64,000 bases of DNA from Alkalitalea saponilacus (GTDB lineage Bacteria > Bacteroidota > Bacteroidia > Bacteroidales > Marinilabiliaceae): contig NZ_FUYV01000012.1 of NCBI RefSeq assembly GCF_900168165.1, positions 1 through 64,000 of the forward strand, given 5' to 3'. Made by a program: the position numbers and the translations under genes. The notes below the pieces were generated by a model that saw only the letters and a program-made list of their open reading frames with translations, ran no database searches and had not been told where the DNA came from. This document shows, in pieces, positions 1 to 6,990 of this stretch. Within the stretch, counting starts at the first letter, position 1; every line of letters starts with the position of its first letter.

Positions 1-110
<110 letters not shown>

Positions 111-120
111 TAGATAAAGA

Positions 121-150
121 AGCCGATTCAGCAATGAGTCGGCTTTTTTT
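121..150 (+). terminator. Rho-independent terminator of the rRNA operon
   Basis: A 10-bp stem (AGCCGATTCA with TGAGTCGGCT, one G-T pair), a GCAA tetraloop and seven T residues lie 10 bases after the 5S gene. Confidence 0.9.
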
Positions 151-154
151 GTTG

Positions 155-174
155 AGACAGGGCATGCCCTGTCT
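155..174. repeat. 20-bp perfect palindrome
   Basis: AGACAGGGCATGCCCTGTCT reads identically on both strands. It lies five bases after the terminator T-run and has no T-run of its own, so it looks like a dispersed palindromic intergenic element rather than a second terminator. Confidence 0.75.
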
Positions 175-402
175 GTACTATAGATTTATGCCTAAAAAAG
201 TACAGGAAGCCCCCTATGCCTATTGTGTACATTGAGATAATATTGTGCCCATAGTGGTTAAATTCTTATGTGGTTAAAATTGCACACCTCCGGCGTGCCG
301 CGTGTCAGATGGTTATTATATTTCTATCAACATTTGTCACCTACGGCGACACTACCTGCGGTTTTTATATCTAATTATGACTTAATTTGCATTACGAAAA
401 CT

Positions 403-444
403 CGCTCCCGTTTCCTGTCTCCGATCTCCTGCCTCCCTCTCCCT
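403..444 (-). repeat. Heptamer tandem repeat, locus 1 (six units)
   Basis: On the plus strand the units are CGCTCCC, GTTTCCT, GTCTCCG, ATCTCCT, GCCTCCC and TCTCCCT. On the minus strand they fit NGGARAY. The same 7-bp unit occurs at three other places in this window. Confidence 0.7.
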
Positions 445-448
445 GTAC

Positions 449-474
449 TCTTATGTGCCTTATGTGGTGAAAAA
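449..474. repeat. 26-bp direct repeat, copy 1
   Basis: Identical to 560-585. It is made of the words CTTATGTGC and CTTATGTGGTGAAAAA. A related but shorter version occurs near 246-281. Confidence 0.8.
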
Positions 475-559
475 TAACCACAACGTTCACAAAGAGTACA
501 TGAAGTTCACTATATCTATCGCGTTCATTGTGATAACATTGTGCCCATTGTGGTTAGAA

Positions 560-585
560 TCTTATGTGCCTTATGTGGTGAAAAA
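560..585. repeat. 26-bp direct repeat, copy 2
   Basis: Identical to 449-474. It is preceded at 541-558 by GTGCCCATTGTGGTTAGA, which also resembles the sequence near 246-265, so the whole 229-281 and 528-586 segments are diverged copies of one another. Confidence 0.8.
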
Positions 586-827
586 ACGCCACCGTCCTTT
601 AGAAAAAAGCCGATTAACCAATGACCATTTTCAACGAAAAGTCGCAAAGATGTAAAGGACTTTTCTGATTACATCTTTATATGGTTAAAATATGGATTTC
701 ATTTTTTTAGATTATCTGTTTTAACGAATTTCTTCTATACTTTTTTATTTATTTAAAAGCGTAATTAGTTGTTAATTATTAGTTTTACATACGTTGATTT
801 TTATTTGTAATCATTAAACTATTTGTA

Positions 828-2747
828 ATGAGATTTATAGCTATTGTTATCCTTGCTATTTGTAATTGCTGGAGTATTTTATCCTCACAGGAAACGTATT
901 CAGGACATGTTGTATCCGATAAAGGGGCATGGTGTTGGTTTGCTGATCCAAGAGCTTTACATTTTGATAATGGGCTAATTCAAAACACCTATATTGGATA
1001 CATAGATGTTCATGGTAATATTAAGGCTACACAACATAGTTTTACAAGTGGAGAAACCAATGAGGTTTTAGTGAGGTCATATTTTCAACCCGATGACCAT
1101 AATAACCCAACGTTTTTGGTTTTGCCTGATAATCGAATAATGATTTTTTATTCTAGACATACAGATGAGCGTGCTTTTTATTACAGGATATCAAGTGAAC
1201 CAGGTGATATTACTTCTATGGGGGACGAAAAGCGCTTGGCAACTGATCATAATACAACATATCCATCACCTTATATTATGGCTGATGACCCGGACCATAT
1301 TTATCTTGCCTGGCGTGGGATTAACTGGCATCCAACGATTGCAAAACTTAGTTTACCCGATAAAAATGATGATGTAGATTTTGTTTGGGGACCACAACAG
1401 ATTATACAATCTACTGCTGCCAGGCCTTATGCAAAGTATTATTCAAATGGAAAGGATAAAATATTTATGGGCTATACCACTGGTCATCCCGATAATGAAA
1501 ATCCAAACTATGTTTATTTTCATTATATAGATATTAGTACCATGAAGTTGGTTGATGTTATGGGAAATGTTGTTTCTAGCATAGTAGACGGTCCTCATCA
1601 TGTAAGTGCTACAAATCATTACACCAGTTCTAATCCCAATGCAGTTGTTGATAACAGCCCTTTTCGTAATTGGATATGGGAGGTAACACAGGATTCTGAA
1701 GGAAATCCTGTGTTGGCTATTGTCCGAATTAGTAATGATAAGCGAACTCATTCTTATTATCATGCTCAATGGGATGGATCTGGTTGGGTTAAAACCTTTT
1801 TGGCAAATGGTGGAGGGGCTTTTCATCAAACCCCTGGTTTAGAAATGTGTTATAGTGGTGGAATGGCGTTGGATGGGGGCAATCCAAATATAATTTATTG
1901 TTCGGTTCCTTTAGATGGTGTATACGGACAAGTTTATGAAATAGTAAAGTATACTGTAAATAGCGATGGAAACGTTACTAGTGAGCAAATAACAACCAAC
2001 TCTAAAAAAAACAACATTCGTCCTTTCTATATTCCCTTTTCGGAAAATACCGGTTTAAACCTTGTATGGATGCATGGCGATTATTATGACTGGATTGTTA
2101 GTTCAGTCCGTCCACAAGGTTATCCAACCGCAATTCATGGCCATTTTGAATTTGGGGTTGGAGATGTTGATGTTGAAAGAGACTTGGTTGTGTTTGAAGA
2201 TTTTGAAAACAATATAGCCGGAAATGCAACGGTTGAAAACGGGAAATTAGTTGTAACAAAAAGCAGTTTTGGAATTATTTCAACCAATGATAATCTTAGT
2301 GCTTTTTCTGTAACAGTTACGCCTAATATTTCACATGAATCTTACGAAGGGACTATTTTAACAATAGGGGATTTATCATATTCTTTAGATGGGAGTACTA
2401 TGATGCCCTACTTGTCATACCAATCCAATACTACGTACAGTAGTACAAATGTTCTGGGGACTTCAGATTCCTGGAGAAATGCTAACAGAGGCACAGGAGG
2501 ACACTGGTATGAAATTACAAAATTTGACTTTTTTACTTTAACCCTCACGTATAATGGTCGTCAGTTGCGGGTATATATAAATGGACTTTTGGATCAATCC
2601 TTAGATATAATTGGCTTGGAGTTAGATGATGTCTCTATTGGTGGTTTTTATGGCGTTGTAGAAAACTGTTATATTCATTCCAGGGCTCTGAATCAGCTTG
2701 AGGTAAAAGAGATTGCTGATAAGCTAAATGAAATTTTAAGCTATTGA
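828..2747 (+). CDS. Secreted BNR-repeat protein with C-terminal LamG-like domain, possible polysaccharide lyase
   Basis: 639 residues. An N-terminal signal peptide (about 1-20) is followed by a BNR_4-type beta-propeller over about residues 25-440, with the characteristic GAWCWFADPRAL segment near 33-44, repeated aromatic/Asp blade motifs and a His-rich GPHHVSATNHYTSSNP stretch. Residues from about 455 look like a concanavalin-like LamG fold (LRVYINGLLDQSLD, then VSIGGFYG). BNR_4 proteins include ulvan and related uronic-acid polysaccharide lyases (PL24/PL25-like), so degradation of a uronic-acid-containing glycan is a reasonable guess, but I cannot assign the substrate. It stands alone, with no SusC/SusD pair beside it. 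A damaged LamG-like fragment follows. ATG 828 is the only early start giving a signal peptide. Confidence 0.75.
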   Translation: MRFIAIVILAICNCWSILSSQETYSGHVVSDKGAWCWFADPRALHFDNGLIQNTYIGYIDVHGNIKATQHSFTSGETNEVLVRSYFQPDDHNNPTFLVLPDNRIMIFYSRHTDERAFYYRISSEPGDITSMGDEKRLATDHNTTYPSPYIMADDPDHIYLAWRGINWHPTIAKLSLPDKNDDVDFVWGPQQIIQSTAARPYAKYYSNGKDKIFMGYTTGHPDNENPNYVYFHYIDISTMKLVDVMGNVVSSIVDGPHHVSATNHYTSSNPNAVVDNSPFRNWIWEVTQDSEGNPVLAIVRISNDKRTHSYYHAQWDGSGWVKTFLANGGGAFHQTPGLEMCYSGGMALDGGNPNIIYCSVPLDGVYGQVYEIVKYTVNSDGNVTSEQITTNSKKNNIRPFYIPFSENTGLNLVWMHGDYYDWIVSSVRPQGYPTAIHGHFEFGVGDVDVERDLVVFEDFENNIAGNATVENGKLVVTKSSFGIISTNDNLSAFSVTVTPNISHESYEGTILTIGDLSYSLDGSTMMPYLSYQSNTTYSSTNVLGTSDSWRNANRGTGGHWYEITKFDFFTLTLTYNGRQLRVYINGLLDQSLDIIGLELDDVSIGGFYGVVENCYIHSRALNQLEVKEIADKLNEILSY

Positions 2748-2834
2748 GAGTTTTTTGAGATAGAGATTCCCAAATTTATATACTCTGACATCCTCCATAA
2801 GATGATGATTTTAAGTGGGATGGAAATTATGTGA

Positions 2835-3250
2835 TTTACTCCTGATGCGAACTCCGGTAATGTGAAATTTGCTGATGCACAAGTTTCATTGTCTTTTACA
2901 GCAGAAATGGGTAAGTATATAGATAGAGCTTTTGTTGTAACTGTAATGCCTCGAAGCATTCAAAACAATGTTTTTTTAAATTATTTGTATAACCCGCAAA
3001 ATGAGTTTCTCGAATCAGGTTTAGGCAGATTAGCAGGTCAAAGCGTCAATAATAATCATTTCCAAATATTTGGCATGTCAAGATAAATGGTGTCCTGGTT
3101 TTATGGTCAAATACAAATTGAGGATTCACTACTAATTGGATGTCTAATGGATTCAAATGTAATTATAGACGAATTAAGGAGTTTTAGTGTAGCAGTTAAA
3201 ATTAATCCAAATAGGCTTGATCGGCTTCCACCTGTATGCAACTATAGAAT
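2835..3250 (+). pseudogene. Probable decayed LamG-domain gene fragment
   Basis: After the BNR gene the plus strand stays open from 2835 apart from one stop at 3084-3086. The frame reads like a secreted protein piece (KFADAQVSLSFTAEMGKYI), and after the stop contains GCLMDSNVIIDELRSFSVA. That resembles the end of LamG domains, where a glycine-rich strand leads into an IDE(L/V)R segment. In another frame a WHVKINGVLVLW stretch resembles the preceding LamG strand, suggesting a frameshift. There is no start codon with a signal peptide. It may be the remnant of a paralogue of the upstream gene's C-terminal domain. Chance open reading cannot be excluded. Confidence 0.35.
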
Positions 3251-3253
3251 GCA

Positions 3254-4006
3254 TCATACACTTACTCCACCATCAATATTAAATACCTGGCCTGTAATAA
3301 ATGATGCAGCATCGCTCAGAATCCATGATGCAAGTTCTGCATAATCTTGAGGGTTGCCTGTGTGACCGACAGGGATGGATGCATCCAGTTGTTTCTTTGC
3401 CTCTGTCAAAGAAATGTTCTTTTGATCACTTAGTTTTTTATAGACTCTTTCAACTGCTTTGGTTTCATGAAATCCCGGCGCTAAAACATTGAAGGTTATT
3501 GCTGTACCTTTATATTCTGAAACGAGTGTCCGTACCAGTCCTACAATGGACATTCTTAGAGAGTTGCTTAAAACTAGATTGCTGACAGGTCTGGTGACTG
3601 ATGTGCTCTCACTGAAGAGTATTCTACCATAATTTTGCTTTAGGAAAACTGGCAATAGATGTTTAATTAGTTGTATTTTCCATCTAATAACCAATTGGTA
3701 GGCATCATCCCATTCTGAGATCGATAAATCTTCAAATCTTCCAGCTGGTGGACCTCCTGCATTAATAAAAACTCCATGAATTTTTTCTGGAAGTGAGGCT
3801 GTCAGATTCATCAGAAAGTTGTCATCTGTCAAATCTCCCGTATAAATGGAAACAAAATCAGGATGGGACGATTTAAGCTGAATGAGTTTTTCTTCTCCGC
3901 GAGCCACAGCAATCACTTTTTGTCTTTTCAATGCCAGATTATCAGCAACTGCTAGTCCTAATCCAGAACTCGCTCCGGTAATTAGATATGTTTTAGAGGT
4001 ATTCAT
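3254..4006 (-). CDS. Short-chain dehydrogenase/reductase family protein lacking the usual YxxxK motif
   Basis: 251 residues from ATG 4006. A longer frame reaches 4054, but the shorter start puts the Rossmann motif (LITGASSGLG) at the usual position near residue 7. An NAG-type motif (INAGGPPAG) and the C-terminal FNIDGG segment are present. Where classical SDRs have S...YxxxK, this protein has SESTSVTRP followed by NLVLSNSLRMSIVGLVR, so the catalytic Tyr and Lys are absent. I recall a BKR-like SDR subgroup with an SN..R variant at this place, so this is probably a family trait rather than damage. Substrate unknown. It is divergent from the next gene with a 135-bp intergenic region. Confidence 0.8.
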   Translation of the reverse strand: MNTSKTYLITGASSGLGLAVADNLALKRQKVIAVARGEEKLIQLKSSHPDFVSIYTGDLTDDNFLMNLTASLPEKIHGVFINAGGPPAGRFEDLSISEWDDAYQLVIRWKIQLIKHLLPVFLKQNYGRILFSESTSVTRPVSNLVLSNSLRMSIVGLVRTLVSEYKGTAITFNVLAPGFHETKAVERVYKKLSDQKNISLTEAKKQLDASIPVGHTGNPQDYAELASWILSDAASFITGQVFNIDGGVSV

Positions 4007-4067
4007 GAGTAATACTTTTTCGCACTTTTCAAAATAACATTTTTCACCGTGCAATGTTTACTTTTTA

Positions 4068-4075
4068 TACTTTTG
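4068..4075 (+). promoter_or_regulatory. Candidate -7 box (TACTTTTG)
   Basis: Matches the Bacteroidota -7 consensus TAnnTTTG exactly and lies 67 bases before the start codon at 4142. A -33 TTTG is not clear (a TTTT lies 23 bases upstream). Confidence 0.4.
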
Positions 4076-4141
4076 GATAAGGGTATTTTCAAATATCTGT
4101 GTCATGAAGTAAAAGAGTGCAAAAAAATAAAAACAAAAGTC

Positions 4142-5425
4142 ATGGAAAATTTCCGTTTTAATTCAGGTTTTATAACTCAGAAAATAACCAGGTTATTTAT
4201 TTTGATGTTATTAGTTCTTCCCCTTAGCATAATGGCTGAGAACAATGAAATTGCCGAAGAAAGGGTAACTCTCATTCGAGGCAAAATAGTTGACGCTTCA
4301 TCAAACGAGCCTCTGATTTTTGCAACTGTTTCTGTTGCTGGTAGCAACATCGCCACAGTATGTAACACAGAAGGGGAGTTTCTTCTAAAAGTTCCAAATG
4401 AATTGTTAGAGAGGAATGTAGAGATTTCACATATTGGATTTGAGATGAAATCCATACCCATAAAAAATTTACAAAACACCGTTAACCGAATAGAAATGAA
4501 TATGATCTCTGTATCATTAGTGGAAGTATCTGTATTTCCTTCAGATCCTGATTTGTTGATACGAGCAGTGATGAACAGACGAGCAGATAATTATAAGGAT
4601 GTAGCAATGCATAAAACAGCATTTTACCGTGAATCAGTAAGAAGGGGGTGGTCGTATGTTTCACTTACGGAAGCCGTTGTAGAGATTTTCAAACATCCTT
4701 ACAACAGAGCCCGAGAGGATCAGGTTCGTCTTAAGATTGGAAGGAAAAGCACTGATTATGGTAGAATGGATACATTGGCATTTCGTATTCAGGGAGGTCC
4801 TTTTTCAGCATTAATGTTAGATATAATGAAAGATCCTTACACTTTGTTTGATGAGGAGATGCTGCAATACTATAATTTTACGATGGCTAACCTTACTAAA
4901 GTAGATGACCGATTGTTGTATGTTCTGGATTTTGAACAAAAGAAAGATGTGAATATACCTTTATTTTACGGTTCTTTATATATTGATACAAAAACTCTGG
5001 CTGTTACAAACGCTGAATTTCGAATGAATATTGAGGACAGGGACGAAGCAGCGCGTATATTTATTCGCAAGAGACCTATTGGCGCCAGAGTTTGGCCAAC
5101 CGAAACTTATTATCAGGTTAATTATCGGGAACACGATGGAAGATGGTATTTTGGCCATGCACGGGCACAACTTTCTTTTCGGGTAAATTGGCGTCGAAGA
5201 TTATTTAACAGGAATTACCATACTACCATGGAGATTGCAGTTACCGATTGGAGAGAGACTGATGACAGGCCATTCAGAGCATCGGACAGATTGAGAATGA
5301 ATGTGATCATGGAAGATGCTGTTGAAGGATTTTCTGATGAAAACTTTTGGGGAGATTATAACGTGATTGAACCTGAACAACCAATTGAAAATGCGATTCG
5401 CAGAATTCAACGTAGCTTGGATTAA
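4142..5425 (+). CDS. Exported protein with carboxypeptidase-regulatory-like domain
   Basis: 428 residues from ATG 4142. The frame is open from 4049, but only the internal start gives a normal signal peptide (hydrophobic LFILMLLVLPLSIMA, residues about 17-31). A carboxypeptidase D regulatory-like beta-sandwich follows (RGKIVDASSNEPLIFATVSV then NTEGEFLLKVP, about residues 45-110), the same module that starts many Bacteroidota TonB receptors. The remaining 300 residues contain no TonB barrel or protease motif. They include HKTAFYRESVRRG and a C-terminal Arg/Asp-rich region, as in a family of uncharacterised Bacteroidota envelope proteins. It probably sits in the periplasm or at the outer membrane; function unknown. 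A terminator follows at 5531-5558. Confidence 0.75.
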   Translation: MENFRFNSGFITQKITRLFILMLLVLPLSIMAENNEIAEERVTLIRGKIVDASSNEPLIFATVSVAGSNIATVCNTEGEFLLKVPNELLERNVEISHIGFEMKSIPIKNLQNTVNRIEMNMISVSLVEVSVFPSDPDLLIRAVMNRRADNYKDVAMHKTAFYRESVRRGWSYVSLTEAVVEIFKHPYNRAREDQVRLKIGRKSTDYGRMDTLAFRIQGGPFSALMLDIMKDPYTLFDEEMLQYYNFTMANLTKVDDRLLYVLDFEQKKDVNIPLFYGSLYIDTKTLAVTNAEFRMNIEDRDEAARIFIRKRPIGARVWPTETYYQVNYREHDGRWYFGHARAQLSFRVNWRRRLFNRNYHTTMEIAVTDWRETDDRPFRASDRLRMNVIMEDAVEGFSDENFWGDYNVIEPEQPIENAIRRIQRSLD

Positions 5426-5530
5426 TTTGACATGATGGAAAAAAATGGCATGATGCTCATTTTTTCATGAACGATCTATAAACATGGAATGGTTAATTTC
5501 TAAATAATAACCAATTGTTACCTTCACAAA

Positions 5531-5558
5531 ACAGGCACTTTTAGGTGCCTGTTTTTTT
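5531..5558 (+). terminator. Rho-independent terminator
   Basis: ACAGGCAC and GTGCCTGT form an 8-bp stem around CTTTTA-type loop bases, followed by seven T residues. It lies about 105 bases after the carboxypeptidase-like gene and just before the end of the convergent acidic gene. Confidence 0.85.
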
Positions 5559-5565
5559 ATGTTAA

Positions 5566-5841
5566 TTAAAAATCATCATCATCATCAAAATCATCATCCA
5601 GGAGGGCGTCAATGTCATCTTCATCAAAATCATCTACAAAATCATCGTCCTCATCAAAATCATCCTCATCAAGATCAATATCGATCTCATCCATGTCATC
5701 CAGATCGTCTTCATCAGGAAGATCATCTTCATCAAAATCGTAATCCTCATCTTCCAGAAATTCATCCAAATCTTCATCAAATTCGGCATCGTCATCAATA
5801 TGACTTTTGATGTAAGCATCATTAAGTAAGCTCTTTCTCAT
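5566..5841 (-). CDS. Small extremely acidic protein
   Basis: 91 residues, of which by my count 42 are Asp and 11 Glu (about 58 percent acidic). The N-terminus (MRKSLLNDAYIKSH) is ordinary and slightly basic. From residue 16 the chain is runs of D and E broken by regularly placed F, L, I or Y. No signal peptide or membrane segment. The DNA is GAT/GAA-rich, close to a trinucleotide repeat, so the length may vary between strains. The opposite strand gives a His-rich frame that is only its shadow. The protein could be disordered and act as an acidic chaperone or a metal or basic-protein binder, but no function can be assigned. It appears monocistronic and faces a terminator at its 3' side. Confidence 0.6.
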   Translation of the reverse strand: MRKSLLNDAYIKSHIDDDAEFDEDLDEFLEDEDYDFDEDDLPDEDDLDDMDEIDIDLDEDDFDEDDDFVDDFDEDDIDALLDDDFDDDDDF

Positions 5842-6279
5842 GGTATTAATTTATGATGTTTGTTTTTTCAAATATATAGAAACCTTTATCATATTAGAAA
5901 CCTTCGTGAATTTTTTTTCTGTTTTTTATTTACATCTTTGATTTGCAATAACAAACATTAAATCATCCTGCTATTTGGAAGGATGATTGCTCAATTTTAC
6001 GATTATACGGCACCATTTTATATTTGGTTTACTTTTTTGTACAAATTTATTTACATGGAATTAATTTAAATTAATTCCGATTTCTTAATCATGTAATCTG
6101 ATAAAAGTCATAAAATCAGGCGTTTAATATGCTGGCCGTTATTTGAATCTGAAACGACTCCCAATGCTACGTAAAAAAATAAATTCTATATTAATGATTA
6201 TTTACAAATTAGTCTATTTTTGTGTTTCGCTCATTGAACATCGGGAAGTTTATGGCATAAATGGTAGAACTGTAGCAAC

Positions 6280-6287
6280 TATCTTTG
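6280..6287 (+). promoter_or_regulatory. -7 box (TATCTTTG) of the XRE-cupin/acyl-CoA ligase operon
   Basis: Exact TAnnTTTG match, 128 bases before the start codon at 6415. The -33 element is poor, which fits an activator-dependent or repressible promoter. The predicted transcription start (about 6292-6294) falls inside the first inverted-repeat arm. Confidence 0.5.
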
Positions 6288-6350
6288 GCGAATTGCACTA
6301 AATCTTTTAGCGAATAACAAAATAAATTCGCCAACAGATATTTGTTCGCT
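6285..6350. promoter_or_regulatory. Putative operator: nested inverted GCGAA half-sites
   Basis: TTGGCGAATT (6285-6294) and AATTCGCCAA (6325-6334) are perfect 10-bp inverted arms 30 bases apart. Inside and beyond them AGCGAA (6309-6314) and TTCGCT (6345-6350) make a second inverted pair. The four half-sites lie over and just after the predicted transcription start and are probably bound by the XRE-cupin regulator encoded next. Confidence 0.45.
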
Positions 6351-6414
6351 TTCTATATAAGCTATCCGAAGATAAAGGCTATTTACCCATATAACTTAAA
6401 ACAAACTATAGAAA

Positions 6415-6978
6415 ATGAAACCAGGAGAAAAGATTAAGGCTCTGCGTAAAGAAAAAAACCTGGAGCTTAATGAAGTTGCCGACCGGGTGCAACTGGAAGT
6501 AAAACAACTAGAAGGTATTGAAACCGGAGATTTAGCTCCTTCCCTGGGAGTATTAATTAAGTTATCGAGAGCTCTTGGCGTGCGCTTGGGCACTTTTTTA
6601 GATGACCAGTTGAAACAGGGAGCAGTCATCACCCGAAAAGGCGATGCATCTGAAACACCCCGTTTGGCCGGTGCCAATAATTCTGCCACAGAGAAACTGG
6701 CATTCTTTAGTCTGGCAAAGGAGAAGGCTGATCGTCATATGGAACCTTTTATCATTGATATCAAACCTGGCGTTCCTTCAAATCCTCTGGCCTCAACTCA
6801 CGAAGGAGAGGAGTTTATTTACGTACTAAGCGGTTCTGTTTCTATTACTTACGGAAAAGAGGAATTTATTCTTAATGAAGGTGACAGCATCTATCTGGAT
6901 TCAATTGTAAATCATCAGGTTTATTCAGCAAACGATCAATCAGCTAAGCTGTTGGCTGTAGTTTATTTGCCTGTATAA
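6415..6978 (+). CDS. XRE-family regulator with C-terminal cupin domain
   Basis: 187 residues. Residues about 1-60 are a Cro/C1-type helix-turn-helix (GEKIKALRKEKNLELNEVAD, then a recognition helix near 25-38). Residues about 110-185 form a small cupin with HEGEEFIYVLSGSVSITYG and the second motif LNEGDSIYLDSIVNHQVYS, whose His/Glu residues could bind metal or a small ligand. This family usually senses a metabolite and controls the neighbouring gene. Here the neighbour is an acyl-CoA ligase starting 12 bases downstream, so an acyl or carboxylate ligand is plausible. The upstream palindromes suggest autoregulation. Cytoplasmic. Confidence 0.9.
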   Translation: MKPGEKIKALRKEKNLELNEVADRVQLEVKQLEGIETGDLAPSLGVLIKLSRALGVRLGTFLDDQLKQGAVITRKGDASETPRLAGANNSATEKLAFFSLAKEKADRHMEPFIIDIKPGVPSNPLASTHEGEEFIYVLSGSVSITYGKEEFILNEGDSIYLDSIVNHQVYSANDQSAKLLAVVYLPV

Positions 6979-6990
6979 TACATTTTTCTT

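Larger units (their letters stand above)
111..827. other. Repeat-rich spacer after the rRNA operon, no gene
   Basis: About 700 bases without a credible gene. Short open frames here are made of repeat sequence. It holds the rrn terminator, a 20-bp perfect palindrome, a heptamer tandem repeat and two copies of a 26-bp direct repeat rich in TTATGTG words. The last 150 bases are AT-rich and probably contain the promoter of the next gene, but I cannot find a clean TAnnTTTG box. Confidence 0.7.
5842..6414. other. AT-rich intergenic region with promoter and operator
   Basis: 573 bases with no gene. The first 370 bases are AT-rich and show only weak promoter-like words (for example TATTTTTG at 6215-6222). 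The last 135 bases contain the promoter and the GCGAA half-sites described separately. I see no RNA gene here. Confidence 0.6.

Noticed and set aside
455-655. Open frame of 66 codons after the rrn operon
   Set aside because: It is built from the duplicated TTATGTG repeat, has no start signal and resembles no protein.
4007-4054. Longer N-terminus for the SDR gene
   Set aside because: It would add 16 residues unlike any SDR before the Rossmann strand.
5559-5810. His-rich plus-strand frame opposite the acidic gene
   Set aside because: It is the reverse complement of GAT/GAA codons, which read as ATC/CAT; the minus-strand frame has a normal start and no such bias at its N-terminus.
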